DNA of 64,000 nucleotides from Promerops cafer (Eukaryota > Chordata > Aves > Passeriformes > Nectariniidae), in NCBI GenBank assembly GCA_013398275.1, contig VZSE01006608.1:2106441-2170440 (forward strand), written 5' to 3'. A program made the translations under genes and the position numbers. The notes beneath the pieces are model-generated. The model had not been told where the DNA came from. It made no database searches and saw only the letters and a list, made by a program, of their open reading frames with translations. The stretch's first letter is position 1; each line of letters starts with the position of its first letter. Positions 13,321 to 27,400 of this stretch are shown here, one piece after another.

Positions 13321-14679
13321 TATGAGAAGTTATAGAAAGTGGGGAGTCGTGAAACTTAGATATGGATATGGGGGTTTTTTTCCCTCAAATCTGTATGTGT
13401 GTTACCGTAGAAGAAATGGGCTATGAAGTTTGGGAGCATGAGACTCTGGTAGGTCCATTAATGATAACAGTCCTGAGCAGAGCAAGGTCGCTGGAAAGCT
13501 CTGGTTTTGACATTAATGAATGTGAAAATAGAACACTGCAACATGCTCTTATGCATTTGTCCCTCAAATAAGGGATGTGCTACAAAAGCACAGTCACTCT
13601 TTATTCCATACACATTGATGTGCACTGAGGCCAACTGAAAAATTTGCTTTTTCCAACACATTTAGCACTGCAAATCTGCTCTGATACCCCAGATGTTTCA
13701 GGTTGATTCTTTTTTGGGATATAACAGCACTGCCTTTACTCACAAAGTAGTATTTAAAGCTTTTGAAATGAACACTCATAATTTTATTCTTGTTCAGGTA
13801 AAGAACACACCTGTCTTTGCTGTTCATGTCACTGAAGTCCAAGGTCACAGTGTAAATATCTGCTCTAAAATAATCACTACAGATTTCTGTAGTACTCTAG
13901 GGAAGGGTCTTTCCATTTTATTTGGATCACAGTGGATTAGATATCCAGCCAATGCAAAAGGCAGATTTTAAATACCATGTTGCCAGGATTTATATGTACA
14001 TTGTATGCTTGTGCATAAAGGTGACAGAACCAGGAAGAAGATGATGCAGTAGTTAGTTTCTCTTGGTCATTGTCCTTGTCAGATGAACATACTTTTTGGA
14101 GTTAACATGCAACCAGTAAGCCAGTACCTTTTTTTTTTGAGAGCCAGCTTGCTTTAAATGCAAAAACCAGAAGTCAGCTGGTGTAGCCTCTGCCTTACAG
14201 GCTACAAAGTACAGAAACCTCATAGGTACTGGAAACACTTGTGTCCTTGCCCTGAACCATGCTAAGAAAAATGTTTATGACTGTTTTTACTGATAGGAAG
14301 CAAACACTGAATATCTTCTGCTTTTGGAATACATTTATTTAAAATGTCAGAAAAATAAGATACTTGTGATGGTTCTTCACAGTTCTGTTTGTCACTAATC
14401 TACATAGTCTATCCTAAAAAATTCTGGCAGTTACTGTCAGGGAGATAAGTAGAGGCTGTTGTATATGTGATTATCCAGATTAAGAACCGTGATTAGGCAG
14501 AGCTATATGTCTCCTGGTCTTAGTTACTTATTGGCATCTCTATGTATATGACAAAAGTTTAGAGTATTGGAAACTCAGTAGAGCTACGACATCATAAATG
14601 CTGGGAGATTATACAGGTGGAACTTGGTGAGGAGTATTTGTGTATGTTCTCTGTGTCTGTGTATGTCTGTGTGCTGCGT

Positions 14680-14832
14680 TCCCAGGTTTCCTTAAGCTGG
14701 AAGGGACCTCAGGAGGCCTCTACTCCAACTTCTGCACAAAGGACAGTCAGCTGTACGACTTTATACAAGACAGGGTTACTAAGGGCTTTATCCAATAGGT
14801 CTTAAAAACCTGCAGGGATGGAGACTACCCAA
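14680..14832 (-). mobile_element. CR1 LINE fragment (3' UTR)
   Basis: The + strand reads AGCTGGAAGGGACCTCAGG, then a block ending in AGGGCTTTATCCAATAGGTC and GGGATGGAGACTACCC. These are reverse complements of landmarks in the avian CR1 3' UTR (GGTCCCTTCCAGC, and the TGGATAAAGCCCT and GTCTCCATCCC segments). The terminal 8-bp repeat is not preserved. A TG-rich stretch (14640-14672) lies at its left edge. Confidence 0.75.
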
Positions 14833-14947
14833 TCAGGCAGTGTGCAGGCATGCAATAAAGTCACACGGTTGTAGTTTTCTCGATAGTGGTAAAATATGGG
14901 ATGTTGCTGGAGCATATCATGGGACTTATACATGGCAGGCTGAAGAT

Positions 14948-15002
14948 AATGCTCATGAAGTAGTTCAGGAGCGAATCCTGGAATAAACTTTGTGCTGAGA
15001 CA
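14948..15002. repeat. 55-bp dispersed repeat, copy 2
   Basis: This is the better-preserved relative of 12839-12893. It retains a CpG (GCGAATCC) where copy 1 has GCAAATCC, as expected from CpG decay in copy 1. Sequence outside the 55 bp is unrelated between the two sites. Confidence 0.7.
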
Positions 15003-16013
15003 AGGTACAGGTACTGATTTTACTATTCTTTTACATCTTGGACTCCCATGCTCATGCTTGTGGCATTACTTGTGATACCATGACAAAACTCCATGTTCCC
15101 CTCCCATGGGTTTGAAGGTGTGGTAGGTATTGTAGGAGAGCATTGCTGGTTTTGCTGCTCTGAAAGCTTTTTTTGAGAACTAAGTTCAAAGGGCACATTT
15201 GTCAGAGTCCGGGTTCACTGAATAGCCAAGTATGTGTGTGAAGGGCTCGAGAGTAGGAGAGAAAAGGACAGCAGCCAGTGACCTGAGCCAACTGCCACGT
15301 TGGGTTTTCGTTGACCTTTTTATTTTAAATTAATATCTTGCACTGCCAGCTTGCAGGCACTTATGTGGTACAGTCTTGCCAGCCCTTCATTCAGAGAAAT
15401 TAATCTTGTAGTGAGGGGAGCAGAGCAAGATCTTGTGGTCTTTCCTCATAATTCCACTGAAGTAACTTGACTGAATAAACTTACACATATAAGAATTCAT
15501 AGATAAAACTCTACATTAATATATCCTTTTCAAAGAAGTGATATAAAACCTGACTACAGTCCTGAAAAACAGTGCACAGTTTTTAGCGAGGGGATTTAAA
15601 ATTTTTTTGATACAGCTTGAGCAGTAACATGTGCAAGTAAGCATGTAACAAGTTAAAAATTTGCTACATTTGAAAAGTAAAAGTGTGGGGAACTCTTTTC
15701 TGATCATAAAAAGCTTTGAAACACAAAAATTATCAGGGGGTAAAATGTGGGTGCATTCAAATGGAGGAAAATAGTGCTGGGACACGTATGCTCCTTAATA
15801 AAGCCTGGAACCATGCTCTAATAATCCATCCTCATTGCTCTGCTCTCTGAAGCTGAACCACTTGGTGCTCGGCAAGCACTTGAGCAGGAGACCACAGCAG
15901 GGCCACTTCCATGCCAAAGGATTACTGGAGAACACCTGACTGAAAAAATTTAATCAGTGAAAGCCTTCATTTGGCCCACTGTTTCTGCTGAATTAGAGTT
16001 AGAAAACAGAAGA

Positions 16014-16070
16014 AAGTCTTTTATGTAACTCTTTTATGTTTAGTCTTTTATGTATCTTTTATATAATTCT
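16014..16070. repeat. Short imperfect repeat of CTTTTATGTA
   Basis: Four imperfect copies of a 10-bp TCTTTTATGT motif occur at irregular spacing. It is AT-rich local slippage with no coding content. Confidence 0.55.
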
Positions 16071-19000
16071 TGTTGGGTCTCAGTGCATATAAGCTGGGAA
16101 GGAGTAATTTTCTCAGCCAAATGTTTTGATGACCACATTGATAGCTTGACAAGTGAACTGAGTCAGTAGCAAGATGCTTAGAATATGTTTGAATTTTACT
16201 CTAGTGACTTAAATTTATGAAAAAATTGACACATGAAAAAAAGGCACTCTCATGTATTAGTTCAAAATATGTGATAGAACTTTTACAGGAAAGATATTGA
16301 AAGACAGAATATTACATTTTTATTAAATTGTAAAACCAAAGAGGCAAGAGGTTTTCACAGCATAGATGAGCCAGGATTGAACTGTGCCAGAAAGGAAAAT
16401 ATTAAAAATTTTAGTCACCACATACATATTTTCAGAAGGGCATAGCCCTTGCATCAGTGGTTTACCTTCTCTCATTAGTTTAGCAGCTGAGAGGCTGCAT
16501 GTTGGTGGGAGGTAAATTTCAGTCATTCTTTTTCACTTATCCAAGTGTCTTTCAGTGAAAGTTGGGGGCATGTTCCTTTTTTTCCATCAAATGTCTTTTC
16601 TCTTTGTTTGTTCATGCTTTCATACGTAAGACCCAAGGAACAACACCTATGGTCAAGTGAAAGGCCTGTAGGTTGTCTTTAACCTTGCTGAACTTGCCAG
16701 ATTCAGCTGTTGCCTGCTTTGTGGTTGTTGTGATCTGCACCAACAAGAATCTGAAGCAAAACGAAAGCAGAAGCAGTTCATGCTTAAGGAAGACTTGAGT
16801 TAGATAAGCTGATACTACCATGCTGTTTCTGATATGGAATTGGGTGCAGTTGTAAACCAATGCTGTCAGGAGAAACTGGCAATACTATAACTCACCATGC
16901 CTTGGAATATGAGGTTGAGATAAGACATTGACCAGTGTAATATGTACAGGTGAGTGATAAAACATGGTATCCTACCTATCATCTTCCATGTCACTTGACA
17001 GACTACTGTGCCCCAACACAGAGGAAAAGACAGTCTCCATCTCAAAGCCTGGTCCCTTTGAATAATACAGGAGCTGAATTATGGGTTTTTTTTTTCCTCC
17101 TTTGGTTTTTCTTCTCAGTCTCTCTTCTTTTATGCATGAATGCTTTTGGTATTTCCTAACTACCTACTCAGATTTTAAGTGTTGCACCCAGAAGGGTGAT
17201 TAATGGTTAATGATTAGGAGAAATAAGAAATTCAATACATTGCAATGGAGAAAGAGAAGAGTTGATGTTTTTGGAAGAGATCCTTAAGAAAGGAGATTTC
17301 ATCCATCAGAGATGAGGCTGCCCATAGCCATTCTACCAGCTGAGAACTGAGAGGATGCAGGCAATGGTATCTTTATGTTTTTTAATATCAACTGCTAGAA
17401 GTTAAGCAGTTTGCAGTTTGCAGGCAAAAGTATTTGACAACTAGTGAAATCTTTGCACTGGAAAAATTTTATAGAATTATAATACTGATAGGGCAAGGTT
17501 CTTATTACTGTGTAGCACTTCTAAACTTCTTCTTTCTGAACTCTGAGATAAGAGATCAGTGGAATTTTAATCAGTGCTTTTAACCCAAGACCACATATCA
17601 TCTGATGTAAATAGGAAATTAGCTTGTTGCTTGTAGAGAGGAACTAGAAAAAGTAATACAAACACGAGAGTAGAGCCAAGTTTACAATATCAGTTGCAAT
17701 ATGAAACTATCAAAACACATCAACAAATACCAGTGTACAAGCTTTTCTGTATTTCTGCTAGTATTGATAATAGTAGAGTCATCTGACAAAAATATCAAAA
17801 TTTAATTTGCCAGGGTTAAAAAAATGGAGAGTTAGGGGCCAGCAGGTCAAAAATTTGCCATGTAACTAGCCAGATGGATTTCTGAAAATGAGACGGTCAA
17901 ACGACTAGTGCCTGGGTCTAAATCTACATCACAACAAGTAGGGAGAGGTGAGACTTCTGTTCTTAAAAGTAACAATAGTACTGCTGATGCAACAAAAGAT
18001 GTTCATTAGAGCAAGCAATTGGTCATTACAAAAAGCAGCTTTTTCCTATGTGATACAAACTTTCTCATTTCTTAGATATAACTCTGTTTATTAGAATCAC
18101 ATACAAAAAGCACTGTTTTCAGCAGTGTTTTATACAAACTCTTTAATTTCTAGATTTTCTGCCTTTGTGGGACTAAGCACAGATCTGCAAATATATGCTA
18201 GTTTTGAGGAAGTTATTAGGAAATATCATGTCCTTCATAACCAATATACAGAATCCATGTGCTGATCTCTCTGAAATCTGAATCCAAAGTAAATTTCTTG
18301 TAGTGGCATGATGCCATGCAGTAAGTTCTGCACATTTTTTGGGAAAAAAAAAAGGAAAAAAGCAAAGAGAAAATGTCAATTCAATCAAAACTCTTGTCAG
18401 AAATGGATGGCAGGATTTCCAAGCTAAAAAAATCTAAAGAAATTCCAAGGTAATACATATAGAAAAAATACCTACAGAAAATAAAAGGATTGAATTAGTC
18501 TTTCATTGCACAAAAGGCTGTAAGTGGAAGAAAATAACATTTTATACAGTTCTCTTACATATCATTACATGATAATATATCAAACTTAAATTATTTCAAT
18601 CATTCCCTATTTTCATTACTATTTGATGTTAATATTTTAAACAAACCAGGATGCCAGAGCCTTTTTGCATGTGGTTGAATCAGTGAAAGCAATGTAAAGA
18701 GAAAAGAATGATAGTGAGAAAATAGAATAGACAACTTTCCCCTGAGAATTAAAACACAGCAAAAAAGTCTAATATAGGAACTGGAAAATTAATCCAAAAT
18801 TGCGCAACCAAACAGTATAGAAATGAAAACAAGACACAGATGACATCTTGTACCTTGACACAGTCAGGACTCTTATTGTCAGGACTACATGTTATAGAAG
18901 ATATTTATAAAACCACAGATTGTACATTCAGTGCTTGTTCTTTGCTTGCATGCATTTATTTCTCACTACTCCTTGCAAGCTTTCTTCTCCTTTCCTAAAA

Positions 19001-20929
19001 CACCACTTACATAATTGTAGAAGATAAATCTTTTATTCTTTCCTTTTGCTTCCTCTGTATTGATGTGTGGTTTTTCATCTCATATTTAAATTATGAGCTC
19101 TTTGGTACAGAGATGTTTGGCATTGCTGCACTGTGTGCAGCAGGGTCCTGATCAATGAGTAAGAATCACATTACAAATGACTGTTACTAATAATAATGGT
19201 GAAAGTGTTTAAAAATATTTTATAAAAGATGTGAGCAAGGACACAGTTAATGGTGAATTTCTCATATCTTCAGAGGACTGGTAGGATGCAACTATTTTTA
19301 TACTTCTAGAGAGTATAGGTACTTTATGAGAATTATCTGAGAATATTTGAGTTATGCTTGAAAAGATTAAGCCATAAAAATACTAATAGAAAAAAGCCTA
19401 ATACTGGTTCCACGTGGAACTACTCTATTAATTTCTATGGAGCTGCACCCAACCTGTATGAGAAGACATGCATTAGATGATAAACAAAGCAGTTGGAAAT
19501 AGTAGAAGAAAATTCATTGCGGTCAGTAAAAGCATCAGACTGTGGGATTTAAGGGAACAGAGGAAGTAGTGGAAAAGCTGGCAATGTGAAGGGGCAACAG
19601 CAAGAAGAGGTCCCTTTTACTCAAATGAATATTTCTGTCCTCTTCGGAATAGACATGGAATGTTGAATTTGTCTGTTTTTAGGGGTCTGACCTGAGCTCA
19701 TAAGGTACAGACTGTCCTAGTGAATGCATTCAAGCATTTCATGTAAACTGGAGCAGCTCTGTTGGTGTGGGCTGAAACCAGGCAAGCTTCAGATCCCTGA
19801 GCTGCCTCACGGGGGGCATGCCTTTATGCATAAGGGACTTTGGACTCTCTCAAACTAACCAGGGATTTAAAACTGCTTTTCCATGGTTTGAGTAGGGTTA
19901 CTCAGTCCCTTGGTTTGACCTTGCCAGCAACACTTTTTTCCTACACATTACCAGCTCAAGAGGGCTCAGAAGGGAGTTAGATGTTATGTAGTTTGGTACT
20001 GGCATGAGTTGGGAGTGTTCAGGTACACGCTAGATTAGACAAGGTTGCTGTGACTTACAGTAGCAAATAGTCTTGAAGCTAGTCCTTTAGATGCCTTAGA
20101 CCCCTTGGCAAGTAACAATTACTGGGTTACTTGTCTGGTTTTCTCTTACATATTGCAGACAGTAGAGGGTCCTTGCTTTGTATGTCCCATGTGAGATTGA
20201 GGCTGACTCAAGATCCCATGTGAGATCTCAAGGCTGTGAGAAAGGCAGTGAGCCAAAAAGCAGGCAAAAGTAAACCTAAGCAGTTACCTGAATACCTGGA
20301 AACTTTATCAGTGTCAGGGTCATTGGTTTTAAAAGTAATCTTGAAGGGTCAAATGCATTGGGAAATGAAAACCATAGTCGTAGCATACACACACATAAAT
20401 TCTGACATATTCTGAATGTGTTGCACTGGTGCATGTGGGCAGACCCACCACAAAGGCAGAGTGTGTTCCTTGGGTGTGCCATAGTCTTGGTGCTTTGTGG
20501 TGGGGTAGAGTTGTGTTAGGAATTTCTGAGAGGAGAGCATTCCCTATGCTGCTGCCATGGCTGGCTGCCATTCCAGCAGCAGTGCTTCATCTCTGACAGC
20601 ATTTGCCAATTGAGAGGTTGTTACAAAGAGGTTTGGGTCTACTTTGTGGTGTGTACAAAGTTTGGAGTAGAGATATTTTTTCATAAAGTGATCTTATAAT
20701 TCTTTGTTTAACTTCTTTTCTTCTATTAAATTTATATTCATATAGTTTTTCCTGTATGATCAAAGCATTTTTGATAATTTTCGCTGGAAGAGATGTTAAA
20801 ACCTGTTACATGTATATCACACAGGTACGCTTTATGTAGCATATGCTGGTACTTATGCAGAATGTGATGAAATTAATACAAGAAATATAAAAAAGAAAAG
20901 ATAAATGTAAGAAAGATAATCAACTATTA

Positions 20930-21391
20930 GCGAGTATCCAAAGGAGGGCAGTGAGGATGGTGAAGGGCCTTGAGGGGAAGCTGTGTGAGGAGCAGCTGAG
21001 GTCACTTGGTCTGTTCAGCCTGGAAAAGAGGAGGCTGAGGGGAGACCTCACTGCAGTTACAACTTCCTTGTGAGGGGAAGAGGAGGGGCAGGCACTGATC
21101 TCTTCACTCTTGTGACCATTGACAGGACCCAAGGGAATGATCTGAGGTTGTGGTTCAGGTTGGATATCAAAAAAAGGTTCTTCACCCAGAGGGTGGCTGG
21201 GCACTGGAGCAGCTCCCCAGGGAAGTGGTCACAGCACCAAGCCTGACAGAATTCAAGAAGTGTTTGGACAGTGCTCTCAGGCATGTGGTGTGACTCTTGG
21301 AGCTGTCCTGTGCAAGGACAGGAGTTGGACTCAAAGATTCTTGTGGGTCCCTTCCAACTCGGCATATTCTTTGGTTCTGTGATTCTGTGAC
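20930..21391 (+). mobile_element. CR1 LINE fragment (3' UTR with terminal repeat)
   Basis: A well-preserved CR1 3' end. It contains GAGGAGCAGCTGAGGTCACT, CTGTTCAGCCTGGAAAAGAG, GGAGACCTCACTGCAG, TTCACCCAGAGGGTGGCTGG, CTCCCCAGGGAAGTGGTCAC and GGGTCCCTTCCAACTC, and finishes with the characteristic (TTCTGTGA)n tail at 21374-21390. It is 5' truncated, as most CR1 copies are, and lies in the same orientation as GPR158. It holds no intact ORF. Confidence 0.93.
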
Positions 21392-21534
21392 ATTTAGGAA
21401 GAAAGGTAAAGGAAGTTATGTTGGCATAAGGAGGTCCTTCCCACTTTTACTTTAAGCATTTTATCTTGTTTAAACTTCAATCTTCCTTTAAAATTTTAGG
21501 GTTTTCTATAGGAAAAAAATTGTTCTGAATAACC

Positions 21535-21581
21535 ACATGGATCTCTGATTAAACCTGATTTTAAAACATGGATCTCTGATT
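21535..21581. repeat. Direct repeat ACATGGATCTCTGATT, two copies
   Basis: Sixteen identical bases occur at 21535-21550 and 21566-21581, followed by AAACC and TAACC respectively. This is a local duplication with a 31-bp period. Confidence 0.7.
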
Positions 21582-23748
21582 TAACCTTCAGATCTCTTCT
21601 TCTATGTCGATACAAGTGTATAAGTTATCACACTAGTCAGAGTAAAAAAAAATTGTAAATATTCCAGCAGTATATTGTTGAATGTATAAATCTTGCTTAA
21701 TTTATTATCAACCAGCAGCACATACTGGAGTGCTATATACAGAGCGAGTATTCTTAATGTTCAACTCTCTCTCTTAAATTCTTAATCTGACATCACCAGC
21801 ATGCTGAACACTTGAAATATGGGTTTTTAAAAAATCTGACAGGGCTTGCTGGCCCACAGAGTCAGCTCATCCTTTTTTCTGCCTTTATTTTCAAGGCATT
21901 ACCTTGAAATCTGTAGAGAACTGATCTATAAAAGTCTGTGTGGTGGGTTATTTAGTCAGCTATTTGTATCCATATTTATTAAACTTGTATATATTTTCCA
22001 AGCCTTAAGACATTTTTACATCTTTGAAATCATAATCAACATAAGTTACTGCCATAGTGGCAGGCACTCTTTGTTCAAGTAATCACCAATTGTTGCTACA
22101 AGAAGGCAAAATGCTGTCATAACAAGTATTTTAAAACCCTAAGGAACATTTTTATTAACCATTAATTCAGCGTAAGGCTCTGTTGGAATATCATATGCTC
22201 AGTTGTTTGAAGACCCAGGAATTTTGAAAGGTAGCTGAATCAGAAACCTACTCTAAATGCTTACCATGTAAGTCTTAAGCAATATTAATAAGTTAATTTT
22301 TGGCAACAATAAAGTATCTGCCAGTTTCAGATTTCACCAAGAATATATAAGAAAATCAAAATTTCTCATTTAGCTGCTCTTCATGTAACTTTTCTGGAAC
22401 CAAAACACATTCCAAGTTACTAGATTTGCAGGACAAGAAACTTGATCTGCCTTGATCCTGACCTGAGCTGTCTTTATATGGGCTGTAATTACTGCTGTTG
22501 GTTGTGGAATTAACAAATAATAAGGAGCACTTATTTTCTCAGGCAGGATATTTTGTCTGTTTAGGGGACATCAGTGCTTACTACATTTGAAAAGGAAACC
22601 TCTAGTATATTATATTTTTCACAAGTGTCTATGAACTGGGCTAACCTGATAACTTCAAAAGTCTTTCATATCAAATGATGTAGTTGTGAAAGGCATTAAT
22701 TTCTGGTTTGACTCTCCAGTGTGTATAGCAGATATCAGATGTGATCAAGAACTTGTAGACACGAAATTGATACATAACTAATTATATTTGATACCATAAT
22801 TAGTATGTGTTACTGTTAATAGTTATAATAATAATAATGGATCAGATTAAACAAGGAAGTTGACAGAATGAATTCTTGAGACAACAGTAAAGGGGAGAAA
22901 AACTCTTTGTTACTTTCAATAAATGCAAGAAGTTTGGAACCTTGACCTTAGTTCAAGTAATGTTTAGTCTTAAATCATTAAGAACTAGATTAGAGAACAG
23001 GAAGAAGTTGAAAAAAGTTGAAAGCATTCAGTGTGAAAAAGAAAAAATTATATGGAGCACAGAGAAGTCCCTGTTACTAAACACTGAGTGCTCTGTTGGT
23101 CTAGAGAGCACATCAGACATTCTTGGGATTTTGAATTATCTTGAGTTATCTAAGCAAGCTCAAAGAAATGTTCTTTTTTTAGCCTCCATGTATATCTTTC
23201 ATAAAGTAGATGAAATTTTGTGGCATGATACACTGAATCTGCTAGGTTCATTTCCTCAGACTGTTTAAAGTAATGCATTTTTCTCAGACATGTCACAAGC
23301 AATCGTGTCAAAATCTGCCTGAATGGATTTGTTTTAAATCATAAATACTTGTGTTATATATAGTAAATGTTCAAGAACCTTGAAGAAAAAGAAGGCCTTC
23401 TGAGTACTCACAGCTCCTCAACTGAATATGAGTCTTGAAATGTTTGTTTTGGGCAGTCTCACATATGGGGTCTCACCACTTGGTTGGTTTATCTCATTGC
23501 TATCTCTCTATCTAAGCAGCCTGACTTCTCTTTTAAAAAATTGCTGTGTTTCTCCCTGGCACCCTGGAGTTCAGTTACTTTGGTTTCTCTTTGCCATCTC
23601 ATTCTTAGTTCTGGTGACAACTGTTAATTTTGCTCTTAGATGTTTTGCCTTTTTGCTTTTATGCTGTTTTTATTGTACAGTTTTTTATTCAACACCACAA
23701 GCATCTTGGTAGGGACGGTGGAGAAGGAAGTTCATATAAATAAATAAT

Positions 23749-23784
23749 TGCAGTTAAATGCAGAGGACTGCAGTTAAATGCAGA
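23749..23784. repeat. Direct repeat TGCAGTTAAATGCAGA, two copies, 20-bp period
   Basis: Identical 16-bp copies at 23749-23764 and 23769-23784, with a related AATGCAGTGG just downstream. No function is suggested by the sequence. Confidence 0.7.
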
Positions 23785-26467
23785 CCATAGCATCAAAATG
23801 CAGTGGAATATGTCTCTCCTGCTAGAAGGTGGGCCTTTTCTTTGATAAATCAGTGAAATGTTTGGAGGACTCCCCCTGTGCTCAGGAAGGAGTGGAACAT
23901 TTGAAGAAAGCCTCCTTCTGCTGTTTTGTTATCTGTTAATGACTGCATTTTGTGGACCGTGCAAGTGAGCTGTGCCAGGAATGCAAATAAGCAATCTTCT
24001 TTGGGAAGGCTGCTATTTCTAATGCCTTATTTTTGCAGCTGCCACAACAGGAGGGAGCCAGCGGGTTCTGGTTATAGGTATTTTGGTTGGTGTCTCTTAA
24101 AGGAGGAGACCAAAGATGCTTGAATAGTTTAGCCATTAGTAGGGAACATGTTTCCTCATACACCTTCAGTTTTTATCATGGCAAGTCTTGTAAGCACTCA
24201 GCTTACCACTGGGTAAGCATTGCAGTCACAGATTGCAGTGCTCAATTTTGGTGCCTTGAGGTCAAGTGAGGCACTCTTTACATGAGAGGGCTCTGTGCTC
24301 ACTCAGGGACACAGACACCAGCACGCCTGCTCTGCTTGCTTAGGCAGCTGGATGTCCTGGAGAGAGGAGGATTTGTGCTTATCATCTGCCTAGTTTTTCT
24401 GCAGGGGAAAATGTCTTCCTTCACCAGGGCTGCAGATCTGAACTCTTTCTTCAAGTACATCATGCAGTCTTCACTTTCTTACCAAGTACAGGTGGTAAAA
24501 ACCCAGCCTATAGACAGCATTTTTATTCAATACCCACTTGTTAATGTTTTCCTTCTGGATGTGACACTTGGGTTCTGTTCCCCTCTCTGGCTCAGAAGAT
24601 AGAACCTTGTACCACCTTGAAGAAGGTTTTGCTTATTTGTCTCTAGGATGCCATAGCCTGGGAGGTGTTCAGCCTGTTGTGCTGATACTCTTCCATTTCA
24701 CATTGCTCCACTAAGCAGTAGTAAATTGGCATAAGCACAAGTATTAATCCAACTACAGAGCAGTAGGAAACTTGTTGTACCCACTGGTTAGATTATGTAT
24801 TGGTTAAAATCAGGTGACCTGGCTTTGTAACTGCTTCAGGGAATGGTTAAGTTATTTTTAGGTATGAGCAGAAAGTAGCATATGGGCCTCAGCTGTTGTC
24901 ACTGAAAAAACGTAGCTTGAATTTGGTTGTTTTCCAGGTTAAATTATTCACTGTCAAGATCTTTCCTCAGAAACCTGCTAATTGTTGCACTGCAGATAGG
25001 TGTGTTGTTTTGTCTAATCCCACTAAATTTTCAAAATAATAAAAAATTGCTCCTCTGAGGTTTTTTTCCTTATTCACAATTGATTTCTCTATAGTTAATG
25101 TACATGTTTGAAGTAAATGGCAGTTACATTAAACAAACCCTAAGTTAGAGGGAGCATAATACAGCAAAACAAACCACAAGTTCTAGGGTTGTTCTGAGTG
25201 TATGAGTTCAAATCTTTAGGACCTGAAAAGACTTGATATCATGTGAGGAAAATTATTCAGGTTTCTAATGATAACTGAAAAAGACATTAAATATCAAAGA
25301 TATGCTTGTCTAATGCAACCTTACATCTCAAATATTTTTTGTGGTGTCTCTTTCTTTTTGAAAAATAAATTGTCCATGTCAAACAATTAAGATTTCATCA
25401 ATAAGTGCATTTGGTAATGCAGTTTTCTGGAAAACCTGAATGTATGCAAAGGCTGGAAAATGTAATATGAAAATGCAATATTTGGAGATGTGCCTGTTAT
25501 TCCTAAGGGCTTTTACTGTTGCTGATTGTTCAGGTCATGAGCAGCTATACGGATGGTTGAGGTGTCATAAAACTTTATTTCCAAGAGGAGGAGAATTTAC
25601 TACCATTAGTTTCTCCCAGTCAATAATTTCACATTGTGCAACCTGATTCCTCTCTTTCCTGCATCATTGTACTTCAGACTTCTAATCAACTGTGCAGTGA
25701 CCTCCACAGTCTCTTTAAAATTTTTCAATTCTACACTCAACTTCCTGAAAATCTGCTTCAAGATTCATCTCTCCTACTTTCCACTTCCATGCAGTGTTTC
25801 CAAGGGGAGATTTCTGTTGTGAGTTGTTCTGTGTAGTTGGTTGCCACCTACACATGTTGAAGCTTTTGAAGATTGCTCTTTCAGTCGAGTATGTTGTTCT
25901 CAAACTCATAAAGAAATATTCTTCTGAGGCCTGTAATAAAGAGTTTTTCTCAGGCTCTTCTCAGTCCATCCAGCTCTGGTGCTGATACATTGCTCCATGA
26001 CAGCTTCTGTGCCTAATCTTGAGATCAGTGCTTTCCATTTTAGGACTTTTTGATTTTTCTCCTGTAATGGAAATGTCACCTGTCCATTAGGAACATGGCC
26101 CTCAATGTGCTAATGTCTCTGTTACTTTCTATACCATCTTATTTCTGTGTTTCTGCATTTTTCAAGAGTTGCCTAAAAATCCATGAAACATAACTTTTGT
26201 TCTAGGTCCATTTCATTCCAAATCAGTTCAATGTTCTAAAGTTCTTTGCTTTCTTTGAGAAACTCTGCTAAAGTAGCAATAAATATTAAATTAGGCTAAA
26301 TAGTTCTGAAGGTTTTTCCAGCTTGTTCTCTTCTCTAGTATATCAGAGTTGATGGATGGGCTTTACATGGTCTGACAGGTTACTAGCTGCTGCTTGCACT
26401 TGAGAAAGAGGGAGTACTGAAAACTCTAAAAGTCTGAGTAAAACTTTGGAGTGGCTATTTGCAGTGC

Positions 26468-26472
<5 letters not shown>

Positions 26473-26509
<37 letters not shown>

Positions 26510-26523
26510 GGGGGGGGGGGGGG
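26473..26523. repeat. T28-(GT)4-G15 homopolymer tract
   Basis: Twenty-eight T are followed by GTGTGTGT and then fifteen G, with more T/G-rich sequence to about 26550. Homopolymers of this length are prone to length errors in sequencing, so the exact counts should not be trusted. The G run could form non-B DNA on the + strand. Confidence 0.9.
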
Positions 26524-27400
26524 TTGGGTTTTTTTGGTTTTTGTTTTTTAAAGTTAATTTTCATTCTGAACATCACATTTAACCATAGGCTCCCTTTAGC
26601 TTGTGGAGGGAAGTAGGCACCTCTGGAGGACAGCACTCAGGTGCCTGTGGAAGGATGATGTGGTTTGCCCTCTGCCTACAGTGCTCCCCATTGAATACAG
26701 AGGGAGCTTGGGCTGACTGTCTTGGAATTTAATGATTCACTTGTCTTCCCTGGCTCGGGTGTGTAGAACATCTGCTCCAGATTCCTCGTCCCTATAGAAA
26801 TAGCTGGATTATAATGTCAAACCACCCTAGCTGAATGTGGTGAGGAGAGTGAATATAGAGAGTAAGACTTTCTCACATGCTGTGTGAAGGAGTGTATTGT
26901 GGCTCTTGGAGATGCCCTGTGAATCATTCTGCAATAAAGTGTGTTTCAGGGCTGCTTAGGATTGCAGGAGACTGATACTGATCTCTGTTGCTTTTCATAA
27001 AGCAGAAAACATTGGCACAGATACACGCAAATTATGCTGCTATTTTGGAATCCATGTGCTTTAGAATCAATGTGCATGAAAAGTAACTAACTTTTGAAAG
27101 AGAATCATTATTTTATTGGCAAAAAAGAAATCACAACAAATGCACCGAATCTATTTCTGTATTTAAGTATATATGTATTCATATATTTATGCAAGCATGC
27201 TTTTCTTTAAAAATCACCTGGGTGGCATATGTGACTGAAAGAAAATGACAGAAGAGCCTGATCATCTTGAATATAGAAATTTATTTTGCTAAATTAGTTT
27301 TAATTTCTCAGTTGTAATCATTTTTCAATATCTGCTGAACACTGTATAAATATTTTTTGTGCATAGATTTCTATTAAACATTTTTTTTCCTTTTGACTAG

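Noticed and set aside
22942..23268. 108-codon open frame on the + strand
   Set aside because: The Lys-rich, then mixed peptide matches no family I know, and its length is within the chance range. No exon borders fit it.
24282..24602. 106-codon open frame on the + strand
   Set aside because: No domain, signal or similarity is recognised; treated as chance within the intron.
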